64,000 nucleotides of DNA from Clytia hemisphaerica. Taxonomy: Eukaryota; Cnidaria; Hydrozoa; Leptothecata; Clytiidae. This document shows positions 23,860 to 35,512 of this stretch, piece by piece (the first letter of the stretch is position 1; each line of letters starts with the position of its first letter). A program made the translations under genes and the position numbers. Where the stretch lies: positions 2,092,604-2,156,603 of the forward strand of contig CACVBU010001154.1 in the NCBI GenBank assembly GCA_902728285.1, written 5' to 3'. The notes under the pieces are model-generated. The model searched no databases, was not told the origin of the DNA, and saw only the letters and a list, made by a program, of their open reading frames with translations.

Positions 23860-24909
23860 TTTTCTTTTGATTTCTTTTATTCACTCAAAAACCCTAAAAT
23901 GAAGATATACAACGCAAGGGTACGAATAACAAACCCTATGTATTAGGTTTGAAGAATTAGTCACAATAAAGCAACCAAGAAAAATATAAAGCTCTTTTTA
24001 TAAAAACACATTTTTCAAGCGCTGAGCAAGTTATCGAAGGATTCAGCACAAGAAACCATAAGGGTTCCCGGCTCGAATCACCGCTTATTCTATGGTCTGT
24101 TCTGTTCAAGTTCAATGATGCCCTAGCACGGACCTGATAATAAAAATATTCAAGAGTTTTTTCAAATCCTTTCGGATCTAAATCTTCTAGATTTCTGGGC
24201 TACTTTTTAAACTTATCACTTTTACCGTCCAACTATCAAGTTTGTTCGATATCGACATTTTGATATCTGAATGAAAAAATACTTAGATTCATTTAGCTGA
24301 TGATTCTCTTGAACTTTTTGCTAATTAATTTTCCATTTGTGCTTTCAAGAGAATGTCAAAAAAACGTTTATAAAAACGTAATAGTGAAATACTTACGTTT
24401 TTTGAATGTCCATCTGATCACGTGGTATTTCAATCTTCTAAATTGTTCTGTGACCTTTTACAATGTTTGCTAAATAATTGTCGCTCATTCTTTCTCAAAC
24501 AGGCGTATCAAATTTCTACTCCTTTCATAAGTTTGAACCATTCATATTCTTGTCAAAATTTTTGAATAAAATGAATTTAGTAGCAATAGCCTAACTATGT
24601 AACATAAGAACATGATTAGAACAAAACGAGGCTCAATGTTCCAAAAATGAACAGCAGATCCTTGACAAAAATAGGTTCTTATAAAAAAAAACAGTTTAGG
24701 AAAGAAATAGTTAGAGAAGGAGTTTCAAAAAAATGTAAATGATTAGCAAATTCATCACAATAATCGATCTTATAACTTTTGGGAAAACCCTGCTGGTTGT
24801 ATAGCGTTTTAAATCGATAAAGCTTGGAATGTTACGCATTCTTCCGACTGCTTAAAACCTCTACTGTACTATGGGGGTGGTACGGGTTTGATGGCGCGCT
24901 GGTACAGCT

Positions 24910-25256
24910 CCCGGGGGGTTCTAGGGTTGGCGAATGAGGGGTATGTGCGGACGGGACCTCCGAAACCGACACTTAGAGAGACTGATTTTTGCTGAAAAGG
25001 TGACCCTTAGAGAGACTTTTTGAATTTTCTTTTTGAATTTTGAAAAAAGTGATACCCTTAGAGAGACTTTATCACAATTTTTTCTCTGGAAATCAAAAAA
25101 TTTCCTAAAAATCCTGAATTTTCCGACCCTTATAGAGAGACTAATTTAAAACTTTCTGATTTTTCTGACCCTTAGAGAGACTTTGAAAGGTGAAAAAACC
25201 GACCCTTACCGTCCGCACATACCCATCATCCATTTTTGCCTAAGTACCCCCCTCGG
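24910..25256. mobile_element. Mutator-like MITE with 9-bp target duplication
   Basis: The 9-base direct repeat GGTACAGCT lies at 24901-24909 and 25257-25265. Inverted ends include GGGTATGTGCGGACGG on the left and CCGTCCGCACATACCC on the right, set in imperfect arms of about 48 bases. The inside holds five copies of a unit around ACCCTTAGAGAGACTT. A 9-bp duplication with long inverted ends is typical of Mutator-like elements. Confidence 0.72.
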
Positions 25257-26003
25257 GGTACAGCTAGAGCTTCTTTAAGTTAGACCTCTATAAGTCAAAT
25301 GTCTCCTTAGTTAGTACATAAGTTTATTATTGAGTTAACAATGCCTTGTGTTGCCCGTGCGAGCTATATAGACTCCTTTTCTGTCGGTGTTTCGATGTTC
25401 AAAGAAAAAAGTTCTACAAAGTGACAAAATATGGATTTTCTTACTGACGGTGTTGTTGGTGATTTAAGAAAGAAGTCAATATTTTGAAGTTTGTGACTCT
25501 CGTATACCCCTCGTTTTACGGGTATCAAAGAAAAAAATGACGTCCAACGTACATAACGTAGTCTGGCAATATTTTATACACATTATATCTAATTTTTTTT
25601 TCTACAATCGGTAACCTCACAGCAATCTATACACTACTTAATCTTATAGTTTTCTTCGTTCGAGTTAGCAGTATTAACTCTACAATTTCTCATCATGTTC
25701 AAGTCTTAACAACGTTTTTCGGGTCGTGCCAGTTTTTTTTTTTTAATCTTGGCACCTCACTCACTTTCAAAATTTTTCCTATTTCAAGCCAATATATTGT
25801 AGATTCTATGATCATGAGGTCTAGTGGTTATATTATTAATATTTACCTTACAATATTTACTTGATATTTTAGTCTGGTGGTCTGATCAACACTGAAATTT
25901 TCGCAGGATTCGGATTAGCCACTTAATACTACTACAACTCAACCGAACTTTTCCTAATAAAAAACTACAACACCAACAAGTTATACTTTCTGTTTTGTTT
26001 TTT

Positions 26004-26145
26004 CTGCAATTTTGCGAGCTCTGTCAGTATCCTTGAGTTTTGTTTTTGTGTTTTGTTTCTACAGTTTTACGGTTTTACAATCTGCAATTTTGTGAGCTCT
26101 GTCAGTATTCTTGAGTTGTTTTTTTTGTGTGTTTTGTTTCTACAG
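26004..26145 (+). repeat. Tandem duplication of about 62 bp
   Basis: Units 26004-26064 and 26082-26145 both begin CTGCAATTTTG and end GTTTTGTTTCTACAG, with few differences. Confidence 0.8.
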
Positions 26146-26260
26146 CATATTTTTTTCATAGAATATAATTATCTTTTTAGTTAAATATGATTATTTTTAC
26201 ATAGGACGAATAGCCATTGTAAAATATGGAAGAGCCTGAAAGACAATTAATAAAAAAAAA

Positions 26261-26297
<37 letters not shown>

Positions 26298-26307
26298 AAA
26301 TAAATAA
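26261..26307 (+). repeat. (AAAT)n microsatellite
   Basis: About ten AAAT repeats with two interruptions, about 30 bases downstream of the receptor stop codon in the direction of transcription. Confidence 0.9.
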
Positions 26308-26338
26308 CCTTCTCACAACGTTAGACATGGTGTGTAGT

Positions 26339-27253
26339 TTACAAGAGTATCGTTTCTCTTACAGCGTTGTTTTCATCCCGAACTATAATTCGATCAACAA
26401 ATGTCCCTTTCTTAGCACCCAGTCTTTTTGTTGTTTGGCGACGCCGACGTCTCCGCCAAGAAAGTCTTTTCTGAATCTCTCGACGTATTTTTGGTTCCAA
26501 TAACAAATAGAGAAAGCCATCAGTTAGTGAGTGCAATCGATTTAAAATGAATTTCCACGAGTGTGGTTTGCTGCTCTGCAAATACATGAATGTCGGTATG
26601 GTCACGAAAAGTATGAAAGACAGAACCATAAAAAAGGGAAGGAAAATGTTGTTCTGCTTTTTATCCGTGCTGGAATTGTGTGTACCTCGCAACGTATTAC
26701 TTCTGATTCTCATATTACGTAACTTCTTATATAAATAAGAATACACCACAAAGAATAGTATCAGAATCACAGCTTGGAATAAGTATCTATACACAGCATT
26801 GATTTTGAAGAACAGTATAGCCTCGACTTCAAAATCGAACATACAAGTTGCCATAGTGATCATATAAATAAGCATTATGACCCAGGGTATTAGACATAAT
26901 TTGATTCGATTTCTGTTATACCATGATACCAAATATTTCATGTGTAGATAGACCTCTAAGAAACGTTCCAATGTAAGTAGTACCATAGCGCTCGTATATG
27001 GAATATTGCTAGCAGTCAATAAGGCTCTGTATTGATTGTACAGTTTTGAAGAGCTAGCACGAAGTGGTTGGTACAATAACATACAGAAACATATGATTAG
27101 CTCGTAGGTTAGAATAGATGCTACAAAGCAATGTTTTGTTCCGTTCTTGTAACGGAAAAGTAGCGTTAAACAAACAGTGTGTAAAATAATGACCAATATA
27201 CATAGCACAAGGTTGATGATGTCCCATATGTTCATAGTTGTTGTCGTTGACAT
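26339..27253 (-). CDS. Divergent seven-transmembrane receptor (single exon)
   Basis: A 304-residue frame with seven hydrophobic segments near residues 9-33, 43-63, 80-99, 118-138, 153-175, 203-225 and 232-253. At the end of TM3, where class A receptors carry DRY, it has ERF (96-98). At the end of TM7 the NPxxY motif is replaced by LEPKIRREI, a helix-8-like stretch. The N-terminus is very short (about 8 residues), so a small-molecule or lipid ligand is more likely than a large one. The tail has a run of six arginines after SW (267-272). No intron is needed. It is best called an orphan, probably lineage-specific, rhodopsin-superfamily receptor at the plasma membrane. I cannot name the ligand. 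Confidence 0.75.
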   Translation of the reverse strand: MSTTTTMNIWDIINLVLCILVIILHTVCLTLLFRYKNGTKHCFVASILTYELIICFCMLLYQPLRASSSKLYNQYRALLTASNIPYTSAMVLLTLERFLEVYLHMKYLVSWYNRNRIKLCLIPWVIMLIYMITMATCMFDFEVEAILFFKINAVYRYLFQAVILILFFVVYSYLYKKLRNMRIRSNTLRGTHNSSTDKKQNNIFLPFFMVLSFILFVTIPTFMYLQSSKPHSWKFILNRLHSLTDGFLYLLLEPKIRREIQKRLSWRRRRRRQTTKRLGAKKGTFVDRIIVRDENNAVRETILL

Positions 27254-29828
27254 CTTCTGGTCAGTAATTTTGAGTTTTAAGCCTTTTTTTTCTTGAATGT
27301 AAACTTTGATAAAGAATTCTGCTGTTTTTTCTAAAAAAATATTTATTTAATAAAATATTAAGAGTATGATTTTTGATTTGGTCTACATCTTTTTCGTGTG
27401 ACATGAATAAACTCTTTATGCTTGGTAAACTCACAGAATGTCTAACTCACAGAGTTTGGGACAACCCAGCTAGACAAAAGAAAGACACCAACCGACGTTA
27501 CCAAGCTTTCAAACATTTCAAGATATTAATTTTAATATTCTTCTTTCTCGTTTTCTCTTTTGTAGTCCATGACATCTTCGAAAATTTTAAGATTTCTTTA
27601 AGAAAATGTTTTCCATTTCAAGTCAAAACTATTGAGTAGTTGACCTATTTGCATTCATACTCCCCCACCGGAGCAAGTTGACCTGACTGTGAATTTTGAA
27701 TTTAATTTTGATTTATTTTGACCAATTTAAAGTGAATTGCCCTATCAGTTTTTTTATTTGGTCGATTTAACTAATAGAAATAGCTCTTCAAAATCTGTAC
27801 CTTTACGCCGTAAAATCAATCCGACAAACAAGCTTCAACAAGACAAGTCAAGTTTCCCATCTCATATGAAAATTCTGCCTGAAGAAAATTGAAAAAGAAA
27901 ATGAAGATTGTGAAATATTTTTCTTACTTCAAAAAGGTACTTGAAATTAACAAAAAGTAATGTTTTTGCAGAAACGCGAAATTTCTTTATGGAACACTTC
28001 AAATTCATGTAAGAAATTTGATATTTGCAAAGGTTGATTATTTTCGTGTTTTCTAACATCAATGAAAAAACTGGGAAAGAGATATATCCTTTTTCAAATC
28101 TTGATATTCATTTAGAGACCTTTATTATGACATCCCGGAGGGAGGGGGATTTTAGATCGAGAAAATTAGTGCCAGAGATAATGAAAATCAGCGCAAATAA
28201 CGATTTTACCATTGTCGTGCAGTCCGGTAGTTTTCGGTTTGAGCCCAAAAATGCAAATGCAAGACACTTAATTTATAGATTATCCTCGAAGACTAGAATG
28301 GAAATTACGATAATATCAAAAATGTTAAAAAGCCGGGGTTTGCTCTCTAAATTGAGCAAGCCTTAAAATTTAAAAGGAAAACTTAGTCGGGGAAAATATT
28401 TAGTTGGGGAAAGCTTTTGCTAAAATCTCTGTCATCCCTCCCTCTTCAATTTTGCCAATTTGCCTAAAAAGTCATTCTCCCTTCTCCTGGAAAAAGTTTT
28501 CACCTTAAAGTTATCGAGTATACTAACCCATCGTACAATTTTTCAATAAAAAGAGTGTGAAAAGCTGTATTCGCTTGGCTACTTCCTGTTAACATTGGCA
28601 TGGCTTATTTCAGAATCTAACGAGGCGCCTACTATGACCATCTGGATGCCCATTTGAACGTAAAAGAACGCGAGATGATAAAACAATATCAACACAAAAA
28701 TCATAAGTAAGAAAGTAAGAGGCTCTATCTTCTAAATTTACCACCGTTACAGAAAAACTTAATTGTAAGAAGAGCGGGTTAGAGGCCTAGTGTGTGCCTA
28801 ACTGAAAACAAACTAAAATAATATAATGATTTTTACCGTGCGTTTCAGAGTTTAACTGGAGTAAAGTAACTCGAACTAATTGAACTCTCCAAAGTTCAAA
28901 GTAGAAAATTACATTACCTGTGAGTGTACGAATTAAAACGGGAACTGTGCACGTTTTCTTTATTAGAGCTCGGTTTATAAAGAACATTAAGGTTGAAATT
29001 TGAAAGAAAATGGTGAGCCTGAGACTTGAAAAAAATAGCCAATGAATTGATTTACAGAGCACCTATAAGGACAATTTAAGCCCAAAATTGTCATAGAAAA
29101 ACAAGCAAATACAACCTCAGTCCAAATTGAGAAGCTCTAATAAAGATACGTGTATATACTTGTTAAGTTCTAGTCTAGAGCAGAAGCCTAATCAAGTTCA
29201 TTAAACACGCGCAACAAACAACAGCTAAATTCACCAGCTTCTAAATATGATTTATCGCTGATATTTCATTTACAATATTCATTTTTTGTTACTCAAACTC
29301 CTTCCTCCAATCATTTTATTGACGTATAAAAAATCCTTAAATTGGTAAAAATAAATGAAAACCCTTTCTTTTGGGCTTCATTAATATGCATACTAACCGA
29401 GGCAAATCAGACGTTTAGAAACTCATACATTCATGAAAATTAAAAATGTCGAATTCGAAATTTTCATTATTTTCAATATTCTGTGTAATTTTTCACCCTT
29501 TTTTGTAATACTTTGTTCTTTTGTGTATTGGAATTTGCAACTATCGTGTTTTTTCGATTCTATTTTGATGACGTATTTCTCGACGTATTTGAGGGGGCCG
29601 TTTTTCATCAATTTTAGTTTTGGGATGTTCTTGTTTTAGGCTATTGTAGTCGCTCTCCCTTTTTTAACAACATCCTTTTTTTTGCTATCACCCCATCACA
29701 TCAGTTCATCTTACGGGAAAAATTTTTCATCCTCGTGTCAAGGCATTAATAGCCATGTGGACCCACTATCTGTTCAAAACAATAGCCGAAAATTCGCCCA
29801 TGGTGAGAAAAATGCCCTATTTAGCCCC
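27254..29828. other. Intergenic
   Basis: No supported gene. Open frames at 27373-27639 and 28025-28366 have no domain or splice support. Confidence 0.4.
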
Positions 29829-30115
29829 ATTGAGTTTAAAGCCCGAAGGGCTAGAGTAGAATCTCTAACCTTTCTCAGGCAAGAAAAAGTGAAGCCTTAA
29901 AAAATGCGCCGTATTTTTGACGACAAATTGAATCTAGCAATTCCTTTGTTTACGATTGATATTTTTTTCGAAATTTAGCGGTAAATTTTAGTTTCAATCT
30001 GTCATTTGTGTAAAAACCAGGCGAGCCGCTTAAGGCCGCGCAACTTTGGTAGGATTTGTTGGCTTCAAATCCTACCAAAGAGATTGACTTCTAGCCTTCG
30101 GCTTATAATTCATTG
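29829..30115. mobile_element. hAT-like MITE, copy 2
   Basis: TTAGCCCC is directly repeated at the left (29821-29828) and right (30117-30124) borders; TTTAGCCCC also fits. It shares the AAAGCCCGAAGGGCTAGA end, an AAGTGAAGCC motif and a TTGGTAGGA segment with copy 1 (15648-15954). A perfect 15-base hairpin (CTTTGGTAGGATTTG and its complement) occupies 30044-30080. Confidence 0.68.
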
Positions 30116-32236
30116 TTTAGCCCCCCCCCTCTGAGCTGTATTGAACGCTTATCTCCACTGGAAGATGAATCAATGTTCTAGAAATCCCCATTGGACGTCT
30201 GAGCTGTTGCAATTCATGCATCTGTCACATGCATCTGTTATGCTATTTTCTATTCACGTTAAAGGAGAAAATGCACAAATCTGTGTAGATTAACCTTCAA
30301 GAAAGATGTTGAAAAAAATAGATTTTCTGTCATCAATTAATTGACTTGGGAATTCTAGAACTCTTTTCCATTGTTTTTGCTTTTCTAAAACTTATAATCT
30401 CTATTCGCAAAAGTGTCCGTAGAAAAATATCAAATTCTCACAGACCCACTGGGACCCCTTCCCACAAGAAATATCGTCCCCGGTGGAAAATTATACATTC
30501 CAATTTTTGTCGCCGCTGAAAATAATCAAATATACGAATCCTCACTGCAAAATATTGTGTTATTTTTTCCCAATTGAATGTTTTGGTTTAAAAACAAAAG
30601 AATTTAAGTCCCCAGCCAAAGATGTATTATCCCCAGCCATATAAAACATGGGATATTCAATCCCGATCGAGTTTTGGTCCGTTATTTTTACTCTCACTGG
30701 CTGAAAAAATCTCACCCGGTCTGTGAGAAGGGGGGTGTTATCATGTACTAAAAACACGAATTATGAAACGGAATAATTTGAAAAATCCCTAATTAAATTT
30801 TCAATAAATTTTAACTCATTCATCTCAACAGATTTCTCACTTGGGGTGTGTGAAAATATTCATATTTACTCTTGATTTCGATTACCAGTTGGTGAAAGAA
30901 TCCTACCAGCCCGGAATATTGATCCATCTGAAAATGTATAGTTTGAGAAGTTGTAAAAAAATTTTTATTTGAAATAAATTGTGAATACATCATCATATTT
31001 TACTCATATCAAGTGGAATATTATCCTATTTCGGGGAAATTCTCTTTATAAGGATAATTTTGATGTATTTTATCCACACTCAGATGTTGAAATCATATCA
31101 AAGGTAAACATTTGGTCGTTAGTTGGAAAAACCATATTCAAGCAATATCTAGAATAATCTAAAATAAGGGAAAAACTCATCAATTTTATTAGATATTTGT
31201 TTACTAGTCCCCGGTCCCTCTAAACTGGTCCAGGTCGTCAAAACAACGTCCGTAAAACGTCTATAATACTATTATATACAATACAATTGTTTCATACGTT
31301 GGCTCCCGCTCAATGAACATGGGGTAGTGCCTTGATTTTTTCTTAACAAATCAGACTAGTGAAATGTTTTTCGTCTCTCTAGAACCAGGGTAATCTACCG
31401 TTAGTTTGGGAAAACTTCTACATGTTTTTTTTATAAGAACAAACTATATAAGAACATTCTAAGAACATTCTAAGGCTTTGGAGACTTAAAAACATGCATT
31501 TTCTTAAGAAATTACATCAAAATGCTCAAAAAATGCTGAAAATAAGAACATCTTAAGAACATTTTTAGGCTTCAAATCCAAAAAACTAAGAACATCCGAA
31601 GGCTTCGAAAATCTTTGACGTTCTTATAAAAAAAAAACGTGTAGCCGAATGAACAATATTGAGCAAAAGCTTTAAGCTTTTTATGAGTACTTTAGTAGCA
31701 GACGATCAACATTGATTATATTTGCGTCATTCATCAAAATATACAATATTCTACGCTATTCTGTCTATTTTCGAGGGTAAAAAATATTACATTTTTTCAG
31801 TATAAATTAAAAGCTGAATCTAAATAACAGATATTTTCTTTTCAAGATTTTGCTAGTGATTTTTACGTTAGTTATGCGGCACAGTGACAACTCTACCCGG
31901 ACGAGATAAATCATCGACGGAAAAAATAACAATCATATTCTAAATCACTTGTAGCCGAGGAAAACTCTTTGATTTAGATTCTATTTTTTTTATGGCCACT
32001 TGTCTTAGAAAGGGTCAAAACATAGCTAAAGTGTTAAAATCTTGATATCCTAAAATTTGAGAAATAAACAGAGCTGTTGTGCTCTTTCTTCTCAAAGATG
32101 ACACACTGTATACAAACTATACAAAAATAATCAAAAATAATTTAATGTCGTTTTTCAAGAATGTTAACACACTTAGAAAACGGATTGAAAAAATGTATCT
32201 TATTTGTTTGTTTGTAATCGTGTGTTTATTGTTTCA
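30116..32236. other. Intergenic
   Basis: Contains one AAGAACAT-rich repeat (31413-31643). Otherwise nothing is recognised. Confidence 0.4.
31413..31643 (+). repeat. AAGAACAT-rich dispersed repeat, copy 2
   Basis: It begins with CTACATG then a T-run and ATAAGAAC, and ends GTTCTTATA then an A-run and CGTGTAG, suggesting terminal inverted repeats of about 22 bases. It is related to 20905-21135. Confidence 0.6.
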
Positions 32237-33352
32237 TCACAAGGTCATCTCTCTTGGTCTACCCATTGTTCTCAGTTCGATATCGGATCCTGGGTGTATA
32301 GTATGCCTCCTTGCCGCCGTGTAAGATACCAAAGTTGGGCCACCGGTCATGCTAGTCCTCTGGGCCACCGCATTCAGCTTCTTACATTGTAAGCAATACC
32401 AAAAAGCAGTTCTTAAATGAGCGTTCGTGAACGCGTAAACAATCGGGTTCAAAACTGTATTACATAAAGCGATGAATACCGTTATCCGATTAAATCGAAT
32501 CCCCTCGATTAGTTTTTCATCTGATTGGTCGTAATACCCGATTCCAGCTGATAGTAGCCAGTAGATAGCAAAAGGCATCCAACATAGGAGATATACTACT
32601 ATTAACAGACCAAGTAGGATACTGACTCGTTTCTTGACTCGCATATTACCAGGAGGCTGGGACGAGCCACTGAATCGTGTATTTGAGACATTCGATCTTT
32701 TAAACCATAGTGTGTAAACTGACGTACAGTACGTAAAAGTTAATGAGAATATCGGTATAAAGAAACCAAGGAGTCCTGTGAACATAAAGTAGGTGAAGGA
32801 GTGAATGCCAGGCGCCCATTCACGGAAACAGAATTGTTTTTCCTCATTGTAACTAAATGAAACACTGCTCGGGATTAATAAGGCAGCACTCGTGATCCAT
32901 ATGATTGTAAAAATATATTTAATGCTACCTTTCTTGAGCCTCCAATTCAAGCGGAGAGGATGATTGATAACGATGTAGCGGCTGATTGACAGAACGCTCA
33001 ACGTTAGTAATGATACTGTCGCTACTACGAAGAATACGCTCAGACCTTCCGTAATACCACATAACACGTTTGCCGATCTACCACGTAACCCCGTAGCTGG
33101 GATATCAACAAAAATGAATGGGTAAACGCTGAGACATGCCACTATGTCAGATATCGCTAGATTTAATATGAGAATATTGACGATGACCCGAAGATGTCGG
33201 TATTTGAGAATGACGAAACAAACGGCTAAGTTTGAACTTATTCCGAATATGGTTATGATGACGTAACCAATATACATTAAATATATTTCTCGTTGCGTGA
33301 AGACATCCAAGAAAGGCGACTGGGTAGTTGTTGCCGTTGAATTATTCGACAT
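32237..33352 (-). CDS. Class A (rhodopsin-like) G-protein-coupled receptor
   Basis: The frame opens at 33478, but I prefer the ATG at 33352: it gives a usual N-terminus (MSNNSTATTT, with overlapping sequons) and a 371-residue protein. Class A landmarks are present: GISSN in TM1, LNLAISD in TM2 (Asp 69), Cys 98 and Cys 175 for the conserved disulfide, SRY (124-126) at the DRY position, Trp 152 in TM4, FFIP in TM5, CWMP (257-260) in TM6 and NPIVY (302-306) in TM7. This is the peptide/amine-type layout, so a neuropeptide or small amine ligand is likely; I cannot say which. The tail has two cysteines (320, 323) suitable for palmitoylation. AATAAA on the minus strand starts only 7 bases past the stop, which would give a very short 3' UTR. 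Confidence 0.88.
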   Translation of the reverse strand: MSNNSTATTTQSPFLDVFTQREIYLMYIGYVIITIFGISSNLAVCFVILKYRHLRVIVNILILNLAISDIVACLSVYPFIFVDIPATGLRGRSANVLCGITEGLSVFFVVATVSLLTLSVLSISRYIVINHPLRLNWRLKKGSIKYIFTIIWITSAALLIPSSVSFSYNEEKQFCFREWAPGIHSFTYFMFTGLLGFFIPIFSLTFTYCTSVYTLWFKRSNVSNTRFSGSSQPPGNMRVKKRVSILLGLLIVVYLLCWMPFAIYWLLSAGIGYYDQSDEKLIEGIRFNRITVFIALCNTVLNPIVYAFTNAHLRTAFWYCLQCKKLNAVAQRTSMTGGPTLVSYTAARRHTIHPGSDIELRTMGRPREMTL

Positions 33353-34533
33353 CTTTTTGTCGTTGTCGGATTTTTGTGGGTTGCTTTGAGCGTCCAAGAT
33401 TTTCGTTCTTTTACCCAATGATGTGAGTCTTTTGGTTTGTAGTAGCAGCCTAACATAAAAGAGAAAACAATATTTCAATTCAAAAGTACAACTTCAGCTA
33501 TGAAAAAAATGTCAAGAAGATATTCTGCTAGCGTCAATGACGTCTTTGTAAGGTCAAATAAACGCTAACTATGACGGTGTGAGGGTAAAGAAGAGCCCTA
33601 TGAAGGGTCGTTGTTGGTTGGTTTTGTATTAAACAGACTGATATTTCAAAAAGTTAGAATGAAGATAAAGAAGCTATCCTCTGTCAACTAACAAAGAACA
33701 AAGACTGTAATTAAACCCGATATTTTCCGGGATGAAAAACTTGCGTTGCTTGTTCAATGACGATAGCTCGTCTGCCAGGATTTCCTTTAAGATTTTAGTG
33801 AGAGACTATAAAAAGGAGGTTGGAAAGGCAAAGAGGATTGTTTTTTGTTTATTTGTAGCTTTCTTTCGGAAATTAGGTTTTGTGGGTTGCTGTATATTTT
33901 TTCTGACAACATTTTTGTGCAATGCATTGTGTGTCTGAGTGCACGAGTTTTCGTGATTTTGGAAGAGGACAAAAGTTAACACAGTATGATGGAGGGCGTA
34001 GGTGTAACAAAAAAGAGGCTACACACGCGGCGAGAGCTCAAAAAATGGATCCGGCCAGCAAACAATTTATAGCAAATATTTACCCTATCCCTATCAGATA
34101 AAAGTTCGATGAAATAAAAAACCCCATCAGTGTTGTAGATGATCAGAAATCGATCTCATCAGATACAACTTCGAAAATTTAACTATGCTGCCCTATTTTG
34201 AGTATTTTTTGCTATTTGAGAAATATGTAGTAGTATTTAAAGTCCATTCACTTTAATGTGTACTAATCCTTGTTTTGCTTGCCATTTTTCACAGAATACT
34301 TCATTTTTAACATAATATTTACCGCTCAAAAATTAATCTAGAGCACGTTAGGGATAGACTAGCAAAAACTAGGGTTTTATAAAATAAGAGCTGCGTAGGA
34401 GAGCAAGGAAAAATTGGCGATAGGGTGCCGCTTTCATCCCGTCCCGCCACTCTTATTTTGCTCACTTGGAGCATGGGATCTACTTTCTTTTGTCCGAAAA
34501 CCACGAGGGCCATGATTTTCGGATGAGTCTTAT
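33353..34533. other. Intergenic upstream of the receptor
   Basis: The receptor's promoter and possible 5' exon should be here; no diagnostic element is visible. Confidence 0.35.
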
Positions 34534-34761
34534 GAGGCCCCCCAGCAGTAAGTTAGATCACGATATCACGCAATTTTTTGTATTCAATCACGATCACGAA
34601 AATCAGCAAAAAATTTGGATAATCACGCACACCTTTGAAAGAGTCCAAATCACGGCTCAAAAATATTTCAAATTACGATCACGTTTTGACTTATGATAGA
34701 CAATCACGAAAGTAGAAAAAACTCCCAATCACGCCATCACAAAAATCGCTCGGGTGGCCTC
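34534..34761 (+). mobile_element. ATCACG-rich MITE, copy 1
   Basis: GAGGCCCCCCAG at the left and CTCGGGTGGCCTC at the right are inverted. The inside is built from many AATCACG and GATCACG motifs. A second copy in the opposite orientation is at 45402-45666 and a short piece is near 56435-56475. Confidence 0.68.
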
Positions 34762-34853
34762 TGTTATAAGTGGCTTCACTTCCCATCCAAATCGAGGGAT
34801 TCATTCCTCTCTAGCCCACCGGGGTTTCAATGAATGTAGTTAAATAATCTGCC

Positions 34854-35512
34854 TTAGGGGCTCTGACCATAGTCGGAAAATTACTTTTAGTATCTGAACA
34901 TAAAAGTTACGTTTTAGATTCTTTAACAATTTTAACAAAGAATTGCCTTTATAAATTGCTTTTTAATCATATCCCTTAAGACTAATTAAGAACTTAATTG
35001 CAAAAATGATGTTATCACCTTCTTTTATAAAAAGTTTTAATGGGTAATTAACCTTTTTGTTTCAAAGTTTTTTCAAACTGTCCGCAAAGAATTGAACTGT
35101 TTTAAATTTTTAGGAAAATTTTTTTAAACTAATACATCAAAAGTTATGGCTATTTTTCTATGAAAAATTGGAATAGAAAATTGGTCAAAAAGCACCATTT
35201 TCAAGATTTTGAAGCAAATAAGCTTTTAGAAAAATTTTGATGATTTTAGTTCGATAAAAGATACACCATCTACCGCAAAAATATTTTCAAATTTTTTTTT
35301 CTTCGCCGAAACTAAGCTCTTCAAAGTTGAAATACTCTTCTTCGCAAAAGTCTTCATTTTCTTCTTCATCAAATTTTTTCATTACAATTTTTAAATTTTC
35401 AGACTCACGGATAATTGGCCTAACAGAAAATGTATAACATGTCAAAGTTTTGTACGCTACATCTGGCAGATATTCATATTTTGAAAGTGGCAAATATGGT
35501 CAGATCCCTTAA
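34854..35512. mobile_element. TTAA element, second family, copy 2
   Basis: It is related to 17337-18067. The left border reads TTAG rather than TTAA, then GGGCTCTGACCATAGTC follows; the right border is intact (CCCTTAA). It retains the SENLKIVMKKFDEEE open stretch on the minus strand. Confidence 0.72.

Larger units (their letters stand above)
23860..26338. other. Intergenic
   Basis: Holds the Mutator-like MITE, a 61-64-bp tandem duplication and an (AAAT)n tract (listed separately). No gene is seen. Confidence 0.4.

Noticed and set aside
24960..25210. CRISPR-like spaced repeats (TTAGAGAGACTT)
   Set aside because: Spacing is irregular, units are imperfect, the context is a eukaryotic MITE, and no associated genes exist.
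28025..28366. 113-codon plus-strand frame
   Set aside because: No domain, no splice context, and typical length for chance in this sequence.
33353..33478. N-terminal extension of the class A receptor
   Set aside because: The 42 extra residues are basic and unlike a receptor N-terminus, and the next ATG gives a normal one.
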